A stretch of DNA of 64,000 nucleotides from contig NZ_AQXR01000011.1 of the NCBI RefSeq assembly GCF_000376885.1, positions 62,001 to 126,000 on the forward strand, written 5' to 3'. The stretch is from Alloscardovia criceti DSM 17774. GTDB taxonomy: Bacteria > Actinomycetota > Actinomycetes > Actinomycetales > Bifidobacteriaceae. How positions within the stretch are numbered: the first letter of the stretch is position 1; every line of letters starts with the position of its first letter. This document shows positions 10,097-17,816 of this stretch, one piece after another. Under the pieces are notes generated by a model. That model had not been told where the DNA came from and did no database searches. It saw only the letters and a program-made list of their open reading frames with translations. Position numbers and translations under genes: made by a program.

Positions 10097-10364
10097 CGTT
10101 CCTGTTGTATTTTGAAAAACAACCTCCGAGAAGTTGTATAGTATTAAAAACTTATTGCATAGTTCTAGATGCTGAGGGAAAACGAAGCACATAAAAATTC
10201 ACCATCAGATAAATAACCCCATATCGGAATACTCAATTTCTGCACAGTGTTGGATATAGCGAAAACACTTATACATACTTCTGAAAGCTGTGATGCCTCG
10301 ACATTGAATGCTTTATAGAGAGCAGTGCTGTGAGAATGCCGATACAGAGAAGGGGTTGCATATT

Positions 10365-12605
10365 ATGGACGAACATGCACACAAAAATATGCATGATATG
10401 GAAATGAATCATGAGATGCACGGGATGGAGGAGATGGATCATTCCGAGCATACTCATATGGATCACGACGTGCACGATATGGACACAGCGGATCACTCGA
10501 AGCGGATGAATCATTCAGAAATGAGCCATGCTGAGCATTCGCACCACATGCATATGAACCACGCAGACCATGGCATGAACGGTATGGCTCACATGAGCCA
10601 CTCCAGCCACGACATGCACGACATGGGTCACATGGACCATTCCATGCACATGGGAAACTTTAAGCAGAAATTCTGGCTGTCACTGGTGCTGGCTATTCCT
10701 ATTATTATTCTTTCCCCGATGATGGGCATGGAGCTGCCGTTCCAATTCACCTTCCCAGGCTCTAACTGGGTAGTGCTCATTGTGGCAACTATTCTCTTCT
10801 TCTACGGCGGTCAGCCATTCTTATCGGGCGCCAAGATGGAATTGACGCAGAAGCGCCCTGCCATGATGACGCTGATTGCTATGGGCATTTCGGTGTCCTA
10901 TATTTACAGTCTCTATGCGTTCGTGGTCAATAATTTCTTCCACGGTCATGTGATGGACTTCTTCTGGGAACTCGCTACATTAATCGTCATTATGCTGCTC
11001 GGACACTGGATTGAAATGAGCGCCGTGTCTAATGCAAGTGATGCGTTGCACAAGCTGGCAGAGCTCTTACCAGATGAGGTGACGCGCATTCGTGAGGATG
11101 GCAGCGAGGAAAAGGTTTCTCTGCAATCTGTACAAGCCGGCGATCTTCTCGTTGTACGTGCAGGTGACAAAATGCCGGCTGATGGCGTAATTGAGCAGGG
11201 TTCGTCCATCGTCGACGAATCAGCGATTACGGGTGAATCTCGCGGTGTCACCAAGAATGCCGGCGATAAGGTTATCGGCGGTTCGGTAAACGGCGATGGT
11301 ACGATGCAGATCCGCGTAACGGGCACAGGCGAAAACGGTTACCTGGCTCAGGTCATGGATATGGTACGCCGCGCCCAGGCCGAAAAGTCCAGACTGGAAA
11401 CATTGTCCGACAAGGTAGCGCAGTGGTTGTTCTACGTTGCGCTCGCTGTGGGTGTACTGGCGTTTATCGTGTGGATCTTTGCGGACGATGTGCCAACGGC
11501 TTTGGAACGCATGGTGACCGTTTTTATTATCGCCTGCCCTCACGCATTAGGCTTGGCCATTCCACTGGTTGTGGCACGTTCCACTTCCATCGCTGCGCGC
11601 AACGGTTTGTTGCTAAAGAATCGCAACGCTTTGGAAAATGCGCATAATATTGACACGATTTTGTTGGATAAGACAGGCACATTAACTCAAGGCACCTTCG
11701 CAGTCACCGGCGTAGAAGTGGTGCATGATGCCGACCATACAATCGACCGCACGGAGTTGCTCAAGTATATTGGCGCGCTAGAATCCACAGCAAATCATCC
11801 GATTGCCGTGGGCGTGATGAAGTACATTCACAGCGAAGGAATTGAACCTTATACCTCGACCGATTCCAAGAATCTCGCAGGTGTGGGCTTGCAAGGCACT
11901 GTCAACGGTAAGCAGGTGCAGATAGTCAATGCCAAAGAACTGCATCGGCTAAATCTGCACGTGGAGACGAGCGCAACGTCCACGTATGTGGATGAGGGCA
12001 ATACGATGAGCTTCGTACTCATCGATGGCCAATTGGTTGGTTTCATGGCGTTAGGTGATAAGGTCAAGCCAGAAGCTCGGAAGTTTATTGCATCACTCAA
12101 GGAAATGGGCATTACACCGGTGATGCTGACAGGCGATAACGAGGAGGCCGCTGCCGGTGTGGCGCATTACTTGGGCATTGACCAGTATCACGCAGCCCTT
12201 TTGCCAGAAGGCAAGGAAGGCATCGTGGCATCGCTGACCAGCCAAGGAAAGCGCGTGGCCATGGTGGGCGATGGTATCAATGATGCGCCAAGCTTGGCTC
12301 GAGCTACAATTGGCATTGCCATCGGCGCTGGTACGGATGTGGCCATCGAATCCGCAGACGTTGTGCTGACGGAAAGTAATCCGGACGATATCGTGCGTTT
12401 CCTCGATCTAGCGAAGCAAACGCGCCGCAAGATGGTGCAAAATCTGTGGTGGGGAGCAGGCTACAATCTGATTGCCATCCCATTAGCAGCTGGTATTTTG
12501 GCGCCCATCGGTTTCATCCTCAGCCCGGCAGTGGGTGCAATTTTGATGTCGCTGAGCACGGTGATTGTGGCTATTAACGCTATGACCTTGCACATTAAGA
12601 AGTAA
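10365..12605 (+). CDS. copB: copper-translocating P-type ATPase, CopB type
   Basis: 746 residues. The N-terminal 105 or so residues are almost entirely His, Met, Asp and Glu (repeats such as HMDH, HDMHDM), a metal-binding tail in place of CxxC domains. Then come the P1B transmembrane helices, the actuator motif ITGES, the intramembrane metal site CPH (in IIACPHALGLAIPL), the phosphorylation motif DKTGTLTQG and the hinge MVGDGINDAPSLA. CPH rather than CPC places it with CopB-like P1B-3 ATPases, which export Cu(II) or Cu(I). The ATG at 10365 has AGAGAAGGGG before it. It stands alone between phage remnants and a sugar locus, consistent with acquisition as a resistance gene. Confidence 0.93.
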   Translation: MDEHAHKNMHDMEMNHEMHGMEEMDHSEHTHMDHDVHDMDTADHSKRMNHSEMSHAEHSHHMHMNHADHGMNGMAHMSHSSHDMHDMGHMDHSMHMGNFKQKFWLSLVLAIPIIILSPMMGMELPFQFTFPGSNWVVLIVATILFFYGGQPFLSGAKMELTQKRPAMMTLIAMGISVSYIYSLYAFVVNNFFHGHVMDFFWELATLIVIMLLGHWIEMSAVSNASDALHKLAELLPDEVTRIREDGSEEKVSLQSVQAGDLLVVRAGDKMPADGVIEQGSSIVDESAITGESRGVTKNAGDKVIGGSVNGDGTMQIRVTGTGENGYLAQVMDMVRRAQAEKSRLETLSDKVAQWLFYVALAVGVLAFIVWIFADDVPTALERMVTVFIIACPHALGLAIPLVVARSTSIAARNGLLLKNRNALENAHNIDTILLDKTGTLTQGTFAVTGVEVVHDADHTIDRTELLKYIGALESTANHPIAVGVMKYIHSEGIEPYTSTDSKNLAGVGLQGTVNGKQVQIVNAKELHRLNLHVETSATSTYVDEGNTMSFVLIDGQLVGFMALGDKVKPEARKFIASLKEMGITPVMLTGDNEEAAAGVAHYLGIDQYHAALLPEGKEGIVASLTSQGKRVAMVGDGINDAPSLARATIGIAIGAGTDVAIESADVVLTESNPDDIVRFLDLAKQTRRKMVQNLWWGAGYNLIAIPLAAGILAPIGFILSPAVGAILMSLSTVIVAINAMTLHIKK

Positions 12606-12621
12606 CGCGCATAACGACAAA

Positions 12622-12655
12622 GGCGACCTGAGCGGATGCTTGGGTCGTCTTTTTA
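12622..12655 (+). terminator. terminator after copB
   Basis: 12-bp stem GGCGACCTGAGC / GCTTGGGTCGTC (with G-T pairs), loop GGAT, followed by TTTTTATT. It lies between convergent copB and the lacI-type gene. Confidence 0.88.
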
Positions 12656-13699
12656 TTCCTCAAATCCGTTATACCAGCTCGAACCATACAATCGAGTTGT
12701 TATTCCGACATCGGTGGATTCACGGATAATCATCGGACATTCCACCGAAATTGTGCCCTGATAAGGCTTCCCATGAAGGGCTTGGAACAAATAATCGGCA
12801 GCCGTTTTGCCCACCAGTTGAATATTATTGTCAAAAGTCGTCAGCGTCGGATGTGTGCCTGTGCTGTACACTTCCCAATTATCATGCCCAAGGACGGCGA
12901 TGTCGCCAGGCACTGTTTTACCGTGATGCATAAGCCCTATGATCATGCCGCGTGCAATTTCATCACTCAGACAGTAGATTGCATCCACTTCAGGATGGTC
13001 GGCAAGGAGCAGTCCGGCCGCGCGCTCGCCCCATTCCTCACTCCAGCGGTCATTAATAATGCGTATAGGCTGCAATCCATAGAGTGAAAATGCTGATTGT
13101 GCCCCCGTGATGCGATCTTTCGCCGCTTGATAATTCTCGCCACCGCCGACGATGGCAATGGCGGACCGTCCTATGCCAATCAGATATTCGATAGCTTGAC
13201 GTCCGGCGCCTACATTATCGCATACGATGCTGCAGTCGTTAGCGTCCGTGGAAGGAGCATAGGCATACACAGTGGGAAGGCCTCCGAGAATCCGAGGATC
13301 GATGGGCGGGCGCGGGTTAGTGGAATCGCCGACGACGATTAATCCGTCAATTCCGCGTGAAGTGAGCTGTGCAATATGCTGTTTTTCCAGCTCATAGGAT
13401 TTATGCGAGCTCATGAGCAGAGCCGTGTGATGCGCGGCACCCAAAGCCTCCTCAACACCGGTGAGCAGCGGCAAGGCGAAACGGCCATTGAGATCCGAGG
13501 TAATCAGACCAACCAGCCCCGTACGGTCCGAAGTCTGAGAAGTTCGTTTCGTCGTATATCCCAGTTTCTCGGCATTAAGTTGCACAATCCTGCGCGTTTG
13601 CGCACTAATGCGACCCGTACCATTCAGGGCTTTAGACGCAGTGCTAACGGAAACATGCGAAATCTCCGCTAACTGAGCAAGGGTTGGGCGCTGTGACAT
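12653..13699 (-). CDS. LacI family transcriptional regulator
   Basis: 348 residues from MSQRPTLAQLAEISHVSVST; this ATG is chosen because it gives the normal LacI-family start directly before the DNA-binding helices (TLAQLAEISHVSVSTASKAL). The rest is a periplasmic-binding-protein-like sensor domain (RTGLVGLITSDLNGRFALPL, AVLGHDNWEVYS). It is divergent from the GH127 arabinofuranosidase and shares a 168-base gap with it that contains a perfect palindrome. By context it should respond to an arabinose-containing oligosaccharide and repress the GH127 gene; the effector is not deducible from sequence. Confidence 0.9.
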   Translation of the reverse strand: MSQRPTLAQLAEISHVSVSTASKALNGTGRISAQTRRIVQLNAEKLGYTTKRTSQTSDRTGLVGLITSDLNGRFALPLLTGVEEALGAAHHTALLMSSHKSYELEKQHIAQLTSRGIDGLIVVGDSTNPRPPIDPRILGGLPTVYAYAPSTDANDCSIVCDNVGAGRQAIEYLIGIGRSAIAIVGGGENYQAAKDRITGAQSAFSLYGLQPIRIINDRWSEEWGERAAGLLLADHPEVDAIYCLSDEIARGMIIGLMHHGKTVPGDIAVLGHDNWEVYSTGTHPTLTTFDNNIQLVGKTAADYLFQALHGKPYQGTISVECPMIIRESTDVGITTRLYGSSWYNGFEE

Positions 13700-13750
13700 A
13701 CATATAATTGTATGAAAAGGATCACAAAGAATTCTGTTCATGCGCAAAAC

Positions 13751-13766
13751 TGGGAAAATTTTCCCA
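13751..13766. promoter_or_regulatory. candidate operator between lacI-type gene and GH127
   Basis: Perfect 16-bp palindrome TGGGAAAATTTTCCCA, 52 bases before the regulator start and 100 before the GH127 start. LacI-family operators usually have a central CG; this one has AATT, so assignment to the neighbouring regulator is inference. Confidence 0.5.
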
Positions 13767-13866
13767 ACCGATGGTTCTGAAAATTCGATAAAATCTTTTT
13801 TCTTACACTCGAGTATGCACGCACAGCAATGTGCTGAATGTCACTATCAATGAGGAAAGGACAAGA

Positions 13867-15885
13867 ATGCATGCACGAGTTTCGGTGACATCGCCATTTT
13901 GGAAGCGCTACCGTGAAAATGTCGCCACAGAAGTTATCCCCTATCAGTGGGCTGTTATCAATGATGAGCAACGCATTGATATTCCGCTAGATCCATCCGG
14001 TGTAGAGGTCGAGGCCTTATCTCACGAGTGGAGTCACGCAGTGCGCAATTTACGCGTGGCGGCTGGCGATGAGCAGGCCGATTTTAATGGTATGGTTTTC
14101 CAAGATTCGGACGTATACAAATGGCTGGAAGAAGCCGCATATGTGCTGAATTACTCGGATAATCCGGCACTGCGTAAAACTTGTGATGAGCTAATAGATC
14201 TCATTGCCCGAGCGCAGGATACAGATGGCTATTTAGACACACCGTTCCAGATCCGTTCGGGATCGTATGCGAAACGACCTCGTTTTAGCCAAATTCAGCA
14301 AAGCCACGAAATGTATGTGATGGGGCATTACATCGAAGCCGGTGTGGCGTATTTCGAAGTCACCGGCAACGAACAAGCCTTGCAGATTGCACGAAAAATG
14401 GCAGACTGCCTCGATGGACATTTTGGTGCGGATGACGGCAAAATCCACGGCTCAGACGGGCATCCGGAAATCGAACTCGCGCTCGCACGCCTGTACGATG
14501 CCACACGGGAAGAACGCTATCTGAAGCTTGCAGAATTCTTTATTACGGTGCGCGGGCAGGATCCTACATTTTATGACAAACAAAATGAGGCTGCACGCAC
14601 GGCTGGAGCAACGCCGATTTTCCCTCAAATGCTGGGATGGAGTCATGAATACACACAAACGGCTCGACCAATTCAGCAGCAGCAAACCGCCGAAGGTCAT
14701 GCCGTGCGCGTGGCGTATTTGCTGACCGGCGTGGCACATGTGGCGCAACTGACTCACGATGAGGGATTGCGGCAGGCTGCGGAGCGCTTGTGGTCAAATA
14801 TTGTGCATCGTCGCATGTATATCACTGGTGGTGTGGGCTCCACACATGTGGGCGAGGCCTTCACCTATGACTACGATTTGCCTAACGACACCATGTATGG
14901 TGAATCCTGCGCATCCGTAGGCATGAGTTTCTTTGCGCGGCGCATGCTAGAGCTGTCCTTGAGCGAAGGAGCGCCTAAGGGAGAATACGCGGACGTGCTG
15001 GAGAAGGAAATCTTCAATGGTGCGATTTCTGGCATAGCCTTGGATGGTAAGCACTTCTACTATGTCAATCCTTTGGAGGCAGACCCTCAAGCATCCGAAC
15101 ATAACCCAGACCGTGCACACGTGCTGATGCATCGCGCTTCTTGGTTTGGCTGTGCCTGCTGCCCAGCCAATATTGCACGCTTCATCGCATCCATCGATCA
15201 GTATTTATATACGGTAAACGCAGAAACGCGCACGATTGCGGCGCATCAGTTCATCGCAAATAATGCAGAATTCTTTGAGGGCGTGCACGTGGAGCAGGAG
15301 TCGAATTTCCCTTGGGAGGGCGATATCCGATTCCGTGTGACCGTGCCGGAGGGTGCGGATGCAGTGAACTTCCTCGTACGCATCCCACAATGGTCAGCTG
15401 CGCAGTATGCGCTGGTCTGCGATGGTGAGGATGTAACTGCTTCCGTTGCCGTGAAGGACGGCTTTGTGGGTTTTGTACTGGGCGCTGGTGAGCATACGCT
15501 TGAGCTGAGCCTCGACATGTCTGTGCGCTATATGCGCTCTACCTCTCACATCCGTCATGATGCGGGTAAGATTGCCGTCATGCGCGGGCCTGTGGTGTAT
15601 TGCGCAGAAGAAAGCGATAATGCTGCGCCGCTGTGGAATTACCGCATCGCACGGGGGAGTGTGGGTGAAGCGGTGGCTTCGTATCACGCCGACGAGCTCA
15701 ACGGTATTGAACGAATCGAACTTCCTGCTGTAAAGCGAGCCGAGGATGCCCAGGGTTCTTCCTTATATATGGATGCCAGTAGCGCTTCTGAAGACAAGCC
15801 GGCAACCCTCAAGATGATTCCATACTATGCATGGGCGAATCGAGAGATTGGGCAGATGCAAGTGTGGTTTGATAGCGATTTTTAG
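13867..15885 (+). CDS. GH127 beta-L-arabinofuranosidase (HypBA1-like)
   Basis: 672 residues starting MHARVSVTSPFWKRYRENVA behind GAGGAAAGGACAAG; in-frame upstream codons lack a ribosome site. Bifidobacterium longum HypBA1, the GH127 prototype, has 658. The zinc/cysteine catalytic site is conserved: ESCASVG gives Glu346 and Cys348, and GCACCPANI gives Cys431 and Cys432, matching Glu338, Cys340, Cys417 (nucleophile) and Cys418 of HypBA1. The enzyme releases L-arabinofuranose from beta-1,2-linked arabino-oligosaccharides such as those of plant extensins. No signal peptide, so it acts in the cytoplasm on imported sugar. Divergent from a LacI regulator and followed by an aldo/keto reductase. Confidence 0.9.
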   Translation: MHARVSVTSPFWKRYRENVATEVIPYQWAVINDEQRIDIPLDPSGVEVEALSHEWSHAVRNLRVAAGDEQADFNGMVFQDSDVYKWLEEAAYVLNYSDNPALRKTCDELIDLIARAQDTDGYLDTPFQIRSGSYAKRPRFSQIQQSHEMYVMGHYIEAGVAYFEVTGNEQALQIARKMADCLDGHFGADDGKIHGSDGHPEIELALARLYDATREERYLKLAEFFITVRGQDPTFYDKQNEAARTAGATPIFPQMLGWSHEYTQTARPIQQQQTAEGHAVRVAYLLTGVAHVAQLTHDEGLRQAAERLWSNIVHRRMYITGGVGSTHVGEAFTYDYDLPNDTMYGESCASVGMSFFARRMLELSLSEGAPKGEYADVLEKEIFNGAISGIALDGKHFYYVNPLEADPQASEHNPDRAHVLMHRASWFGCACCPANIARFIASIDQYLYTVNAETRTIAAHQFIANNAEFFEGVHVEQESNFPWEGDIRFRVTVPEGADAVNFLVRIPQWSAAQYALVCDGEDVTASVAVKDGFVGFVLGAGEHTLELSLDMSVRYMRSTSHIRHDAGKIAVMRGPVVYCAEESDNAAPLWNYRIARGSVGEAVASYHADELNGIERIELPAVKRAEDAQGSSLYMDASSASEDKPATLKMIPYYAWANREIGQMQVWFDSDF

Positions 15886-15972
15886 GATTTGCGAGCTGTT
15901 CGGTGCTGATATTTCTACTTTAGACGTGTTAGGCTATACACAATAAATCATTGCGATGAAGCAAGGAGAACT

Positions 15973-16965
15973 ATGGAAAAGCGAGAAGCCGCTCGACTGG
16001 GCACAGCCATTTCGGAAATCGGTTTAGGTACTTGGCAGCTGGGTACGGATTGGGGCGATGTCAGCCCTGAGCAAGCAAACGAAGTCCTTGAAACGGCTGT
16101 ACAGCAGGGCATTAATTTCATCGATACCGCAGACGTTTATGGTGATGGTAGGAGCGAAAAATTCATTGGTGAATTCCGCCAGCGCCATCTCGAGGACAAT
16201 CTTTTCATTGCCACCAAAATGGGGCGTCGGTCACCTCAGGTTTTCGAAGAGTACACGCAAGAGCATTTCCTCGCATGGAACGACCGCTCACGTGCAAATT
16301 TGCAAATGGATACTTTGGACCTCGTGCAATTACACTGCCCGCCAACCGATGTTATTACCGCTCAGCGCACATACGATTATCTGGACACTATGGTGGATGA
16401 AGGACGCATCGCACGCTACGGTGTGAGCGTGGAAACATGCGAGCAGGCTCTGCTTGCCATGGAGCGTGACAATGTCGCTTCCGTACAGATTATCCTCAAT
16501 ATCTTCCGCAGAAAACCACTTGAAGAGGTATTGCCACGCGCACTTGAAACCGGCACAGCCATCATCGTGCGTGTGCCGCTCGCCTCCGGACTGCTGAGCG
16601 GAAAGTATACAAAAGACACCACCTTCGCCCTGACAGATCATCGAAACTACAACCGCCACGGCGAACATTTCGATGTGGGTGAAACCTTCGCTGGTGTGCC
16701 TTTTGAGGTGGGCGTAGAAGCGGCACAAGAATTTAGCGCTCTCGCAGCCAAATTCGTGCCAGATGCAACGCCGGCGCAGGCGGCACTACGTTGGATTTTG
16801 CAACAACCGGGCGTCACCACCGTCATTCCAGGCGGACGCAATGTGTCTCAAGTGACGGGAAACGCGGGAGCGGCCGCGCTCGCTGAGCTACCGCAGGAAC
16901 TCATGGATGCGCTCGAAGACTTGTATGATTCGCGCATTCGTGAGCATGTGCATGATAGGTGGTAG
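15973..16965 (+). CDS. aldo/keto reductase
   Basis: 330 residues, a TIM-barrel NADPH-dependent oxidoreductase. It starts MEKREAARLGTAISEIGLGT, and has NFIDTADVYGDGRSEKFIGE (Asp and Tyr of the catalytic tetrad), FIATKMGRR (Lys) and DLVQLHCPP (His). The C-terminus has the cofactor segment VIPGGRNVSQVTGN. AAGGAG before the ATG. It is 87 bases downstream of the GH127 gene on the same strand, so it may act on the released sugar, though these reductases have broad specificity. It belongs to a different subgroup from the pair at 24.9-26.7 kb. Confidence 0.88.
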   Translation: MEKREAARLGTAISEIGLGTWQLGTDWGDVSPEQANEVLETAVQQGINFIDTADVYGDGRSEKFIGEFRQRHLEDNLFIATKMGRRSPQVFEEYTQEHFLAWNDRSRANLQMDTLDLVQLHCPPTDVITAQRTYDYLDTMVDEGRIARYGVSVETCEQALLAMERDNVASVQIILNIFRRKPLEEVLPRALETGTAIIVRVPLASGLLSGKYTKDTTFALTDHRNYNRHGEHFDVGETFAGVPFEVGVEAAQEFSALAAKFVPDATPAQAALRWILQQPGVTTVIPGGRNVSQVTGNAGAAALAELPQELMDALEDLYDSRIREHVHDRW

Positions 16966-16980
16966 AAGAATTAAACCGAA

Positions 16981-17008
16981 TTGTATAAAACGTTAGATTC
17001 AGTATTAT
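16981..17008 (+). promoter_or_regulatory. promoter of the tracrRNA
   Basis: TTGTAT at 16981 and TATTAT at 17003-17008 are separated by 16 bases. Transcription would begin near 17015, exactly at the anti-repeat. The cas9 promoter has the same 16-base spacing and the same -10 hexamer. Confidence 0.65.
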
Positions 17009-17012
17009 ACTA

Positions 17013-17126
17013 AAATTGCTAATTCACAGTAAGGGCGGACTCGTTAGCCGACCTGAATTCTAGCAAGTTCTATGCGGGATTCCGCATAGTTCATCTGCAG
17101 GGGAGGCTCGACCTCCCCGTTTTGTT
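17013..17126 (+). ncRNA. tracrRNA of the type II-C CRISPR system
   Basis: The 5' part contains GCTAATTCACAG (17018-17029), twelve bases identical to the plus strand of the CRISPR repeat and therefore complementary to the 5' half of the crRNA repeat. After AGTAAGGGCGGAC come a perfect 8-bp hairpin CTATGCGG-GATT-CCGCATAG (17070-17089) and a terminator GGGGAGG-CTCGA-CCTCCCC-GTTTTGTT (17100-17126). A promoter lies directly upstream. Anti-repeat, AGUAAG, hairpin and terminal hairpin is the order of the Corynebacterium diphtheriae tracrRNA as I remember it. This RNA would pair with crRNA and load into Cas9. It lies 690 bases before cas9; that gap holds no gene or RNA I can support. Confidence 0.85.
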
Positions 17127-17782
17127 AATTGTGAGTCTTACCAGATATGAAGAAAAATAGGAACAATACATGTAGCATTAGCGTGCTAATAGAATATGCC
17201 TGAGTATGCTCCTGAAATGTCAAATTATGCCGGTCGATGAGGGTGTCGCATTTCTTATGCCCGTCTGCCCAGTTTGTTCGTATGAGGCAAGTCAGTGTGG
17301 CAAGATTTCTAGGATGGAGTGGATGTGTTTTATTCATCTGCAACGTACTGATAGTGATTGTGGACGCTTATTTATGCATAACTGCATCAATAGTGTTGCG
17401 ATGCTCCGGGTGTCAGAAAGCATCATCAAGGCTATAAGCAACATTTTAGTCCCAATACGTCACTTTGCGTCGATGTTTCATCCCGATTGGGTTTTCTGAG
17501 TGGGACTGGTCAGACACTTCGCATTATTCTTACATCATTTTTATATGAGGGAAACAGCATTCCTCTTGATTGCGACTAGAATATGAACATATTAACGATT
17601 TCCTGAGGGGGTTTGCTTCGGTTATATTCGCTTAGACACACACATTGGTGACGAATTTTCTCGGCTAAACGATAAGGGTTGTATAAAACTCAAGTGTCTT
17701 AAAGATACCAGTAGCTCCATGCGGTACTCCTTGTCTAGGATACCAGTTATGAATTTCGATATGATTTGAAGAGTTATATTTT

Positions 17783-17810
17783 TTGACTTTTTTAAAATGC
17801 CCATTATTAT
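17783..17810 (+). promoter_or_regulatory. cas9 promoter, probably leaderless transcript
   Basis: TTGACT (17783-17788), 16-base spacer, TATTAT (17805-17810). The predicted transcription start falls on or next to the cas9 ATG at 17817, and no Shine-Dalgarno is present, so the mRNA is probably leaderless. Confidence 0.65.
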
Positions 17811-17816
17811 ATAAAT

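Noticed and set aside
17206..17499. Short open frames between tracrRNA and cas9
   Set aside because: No ribosome sites, overlapping in several frames, and no recognisable motifs.
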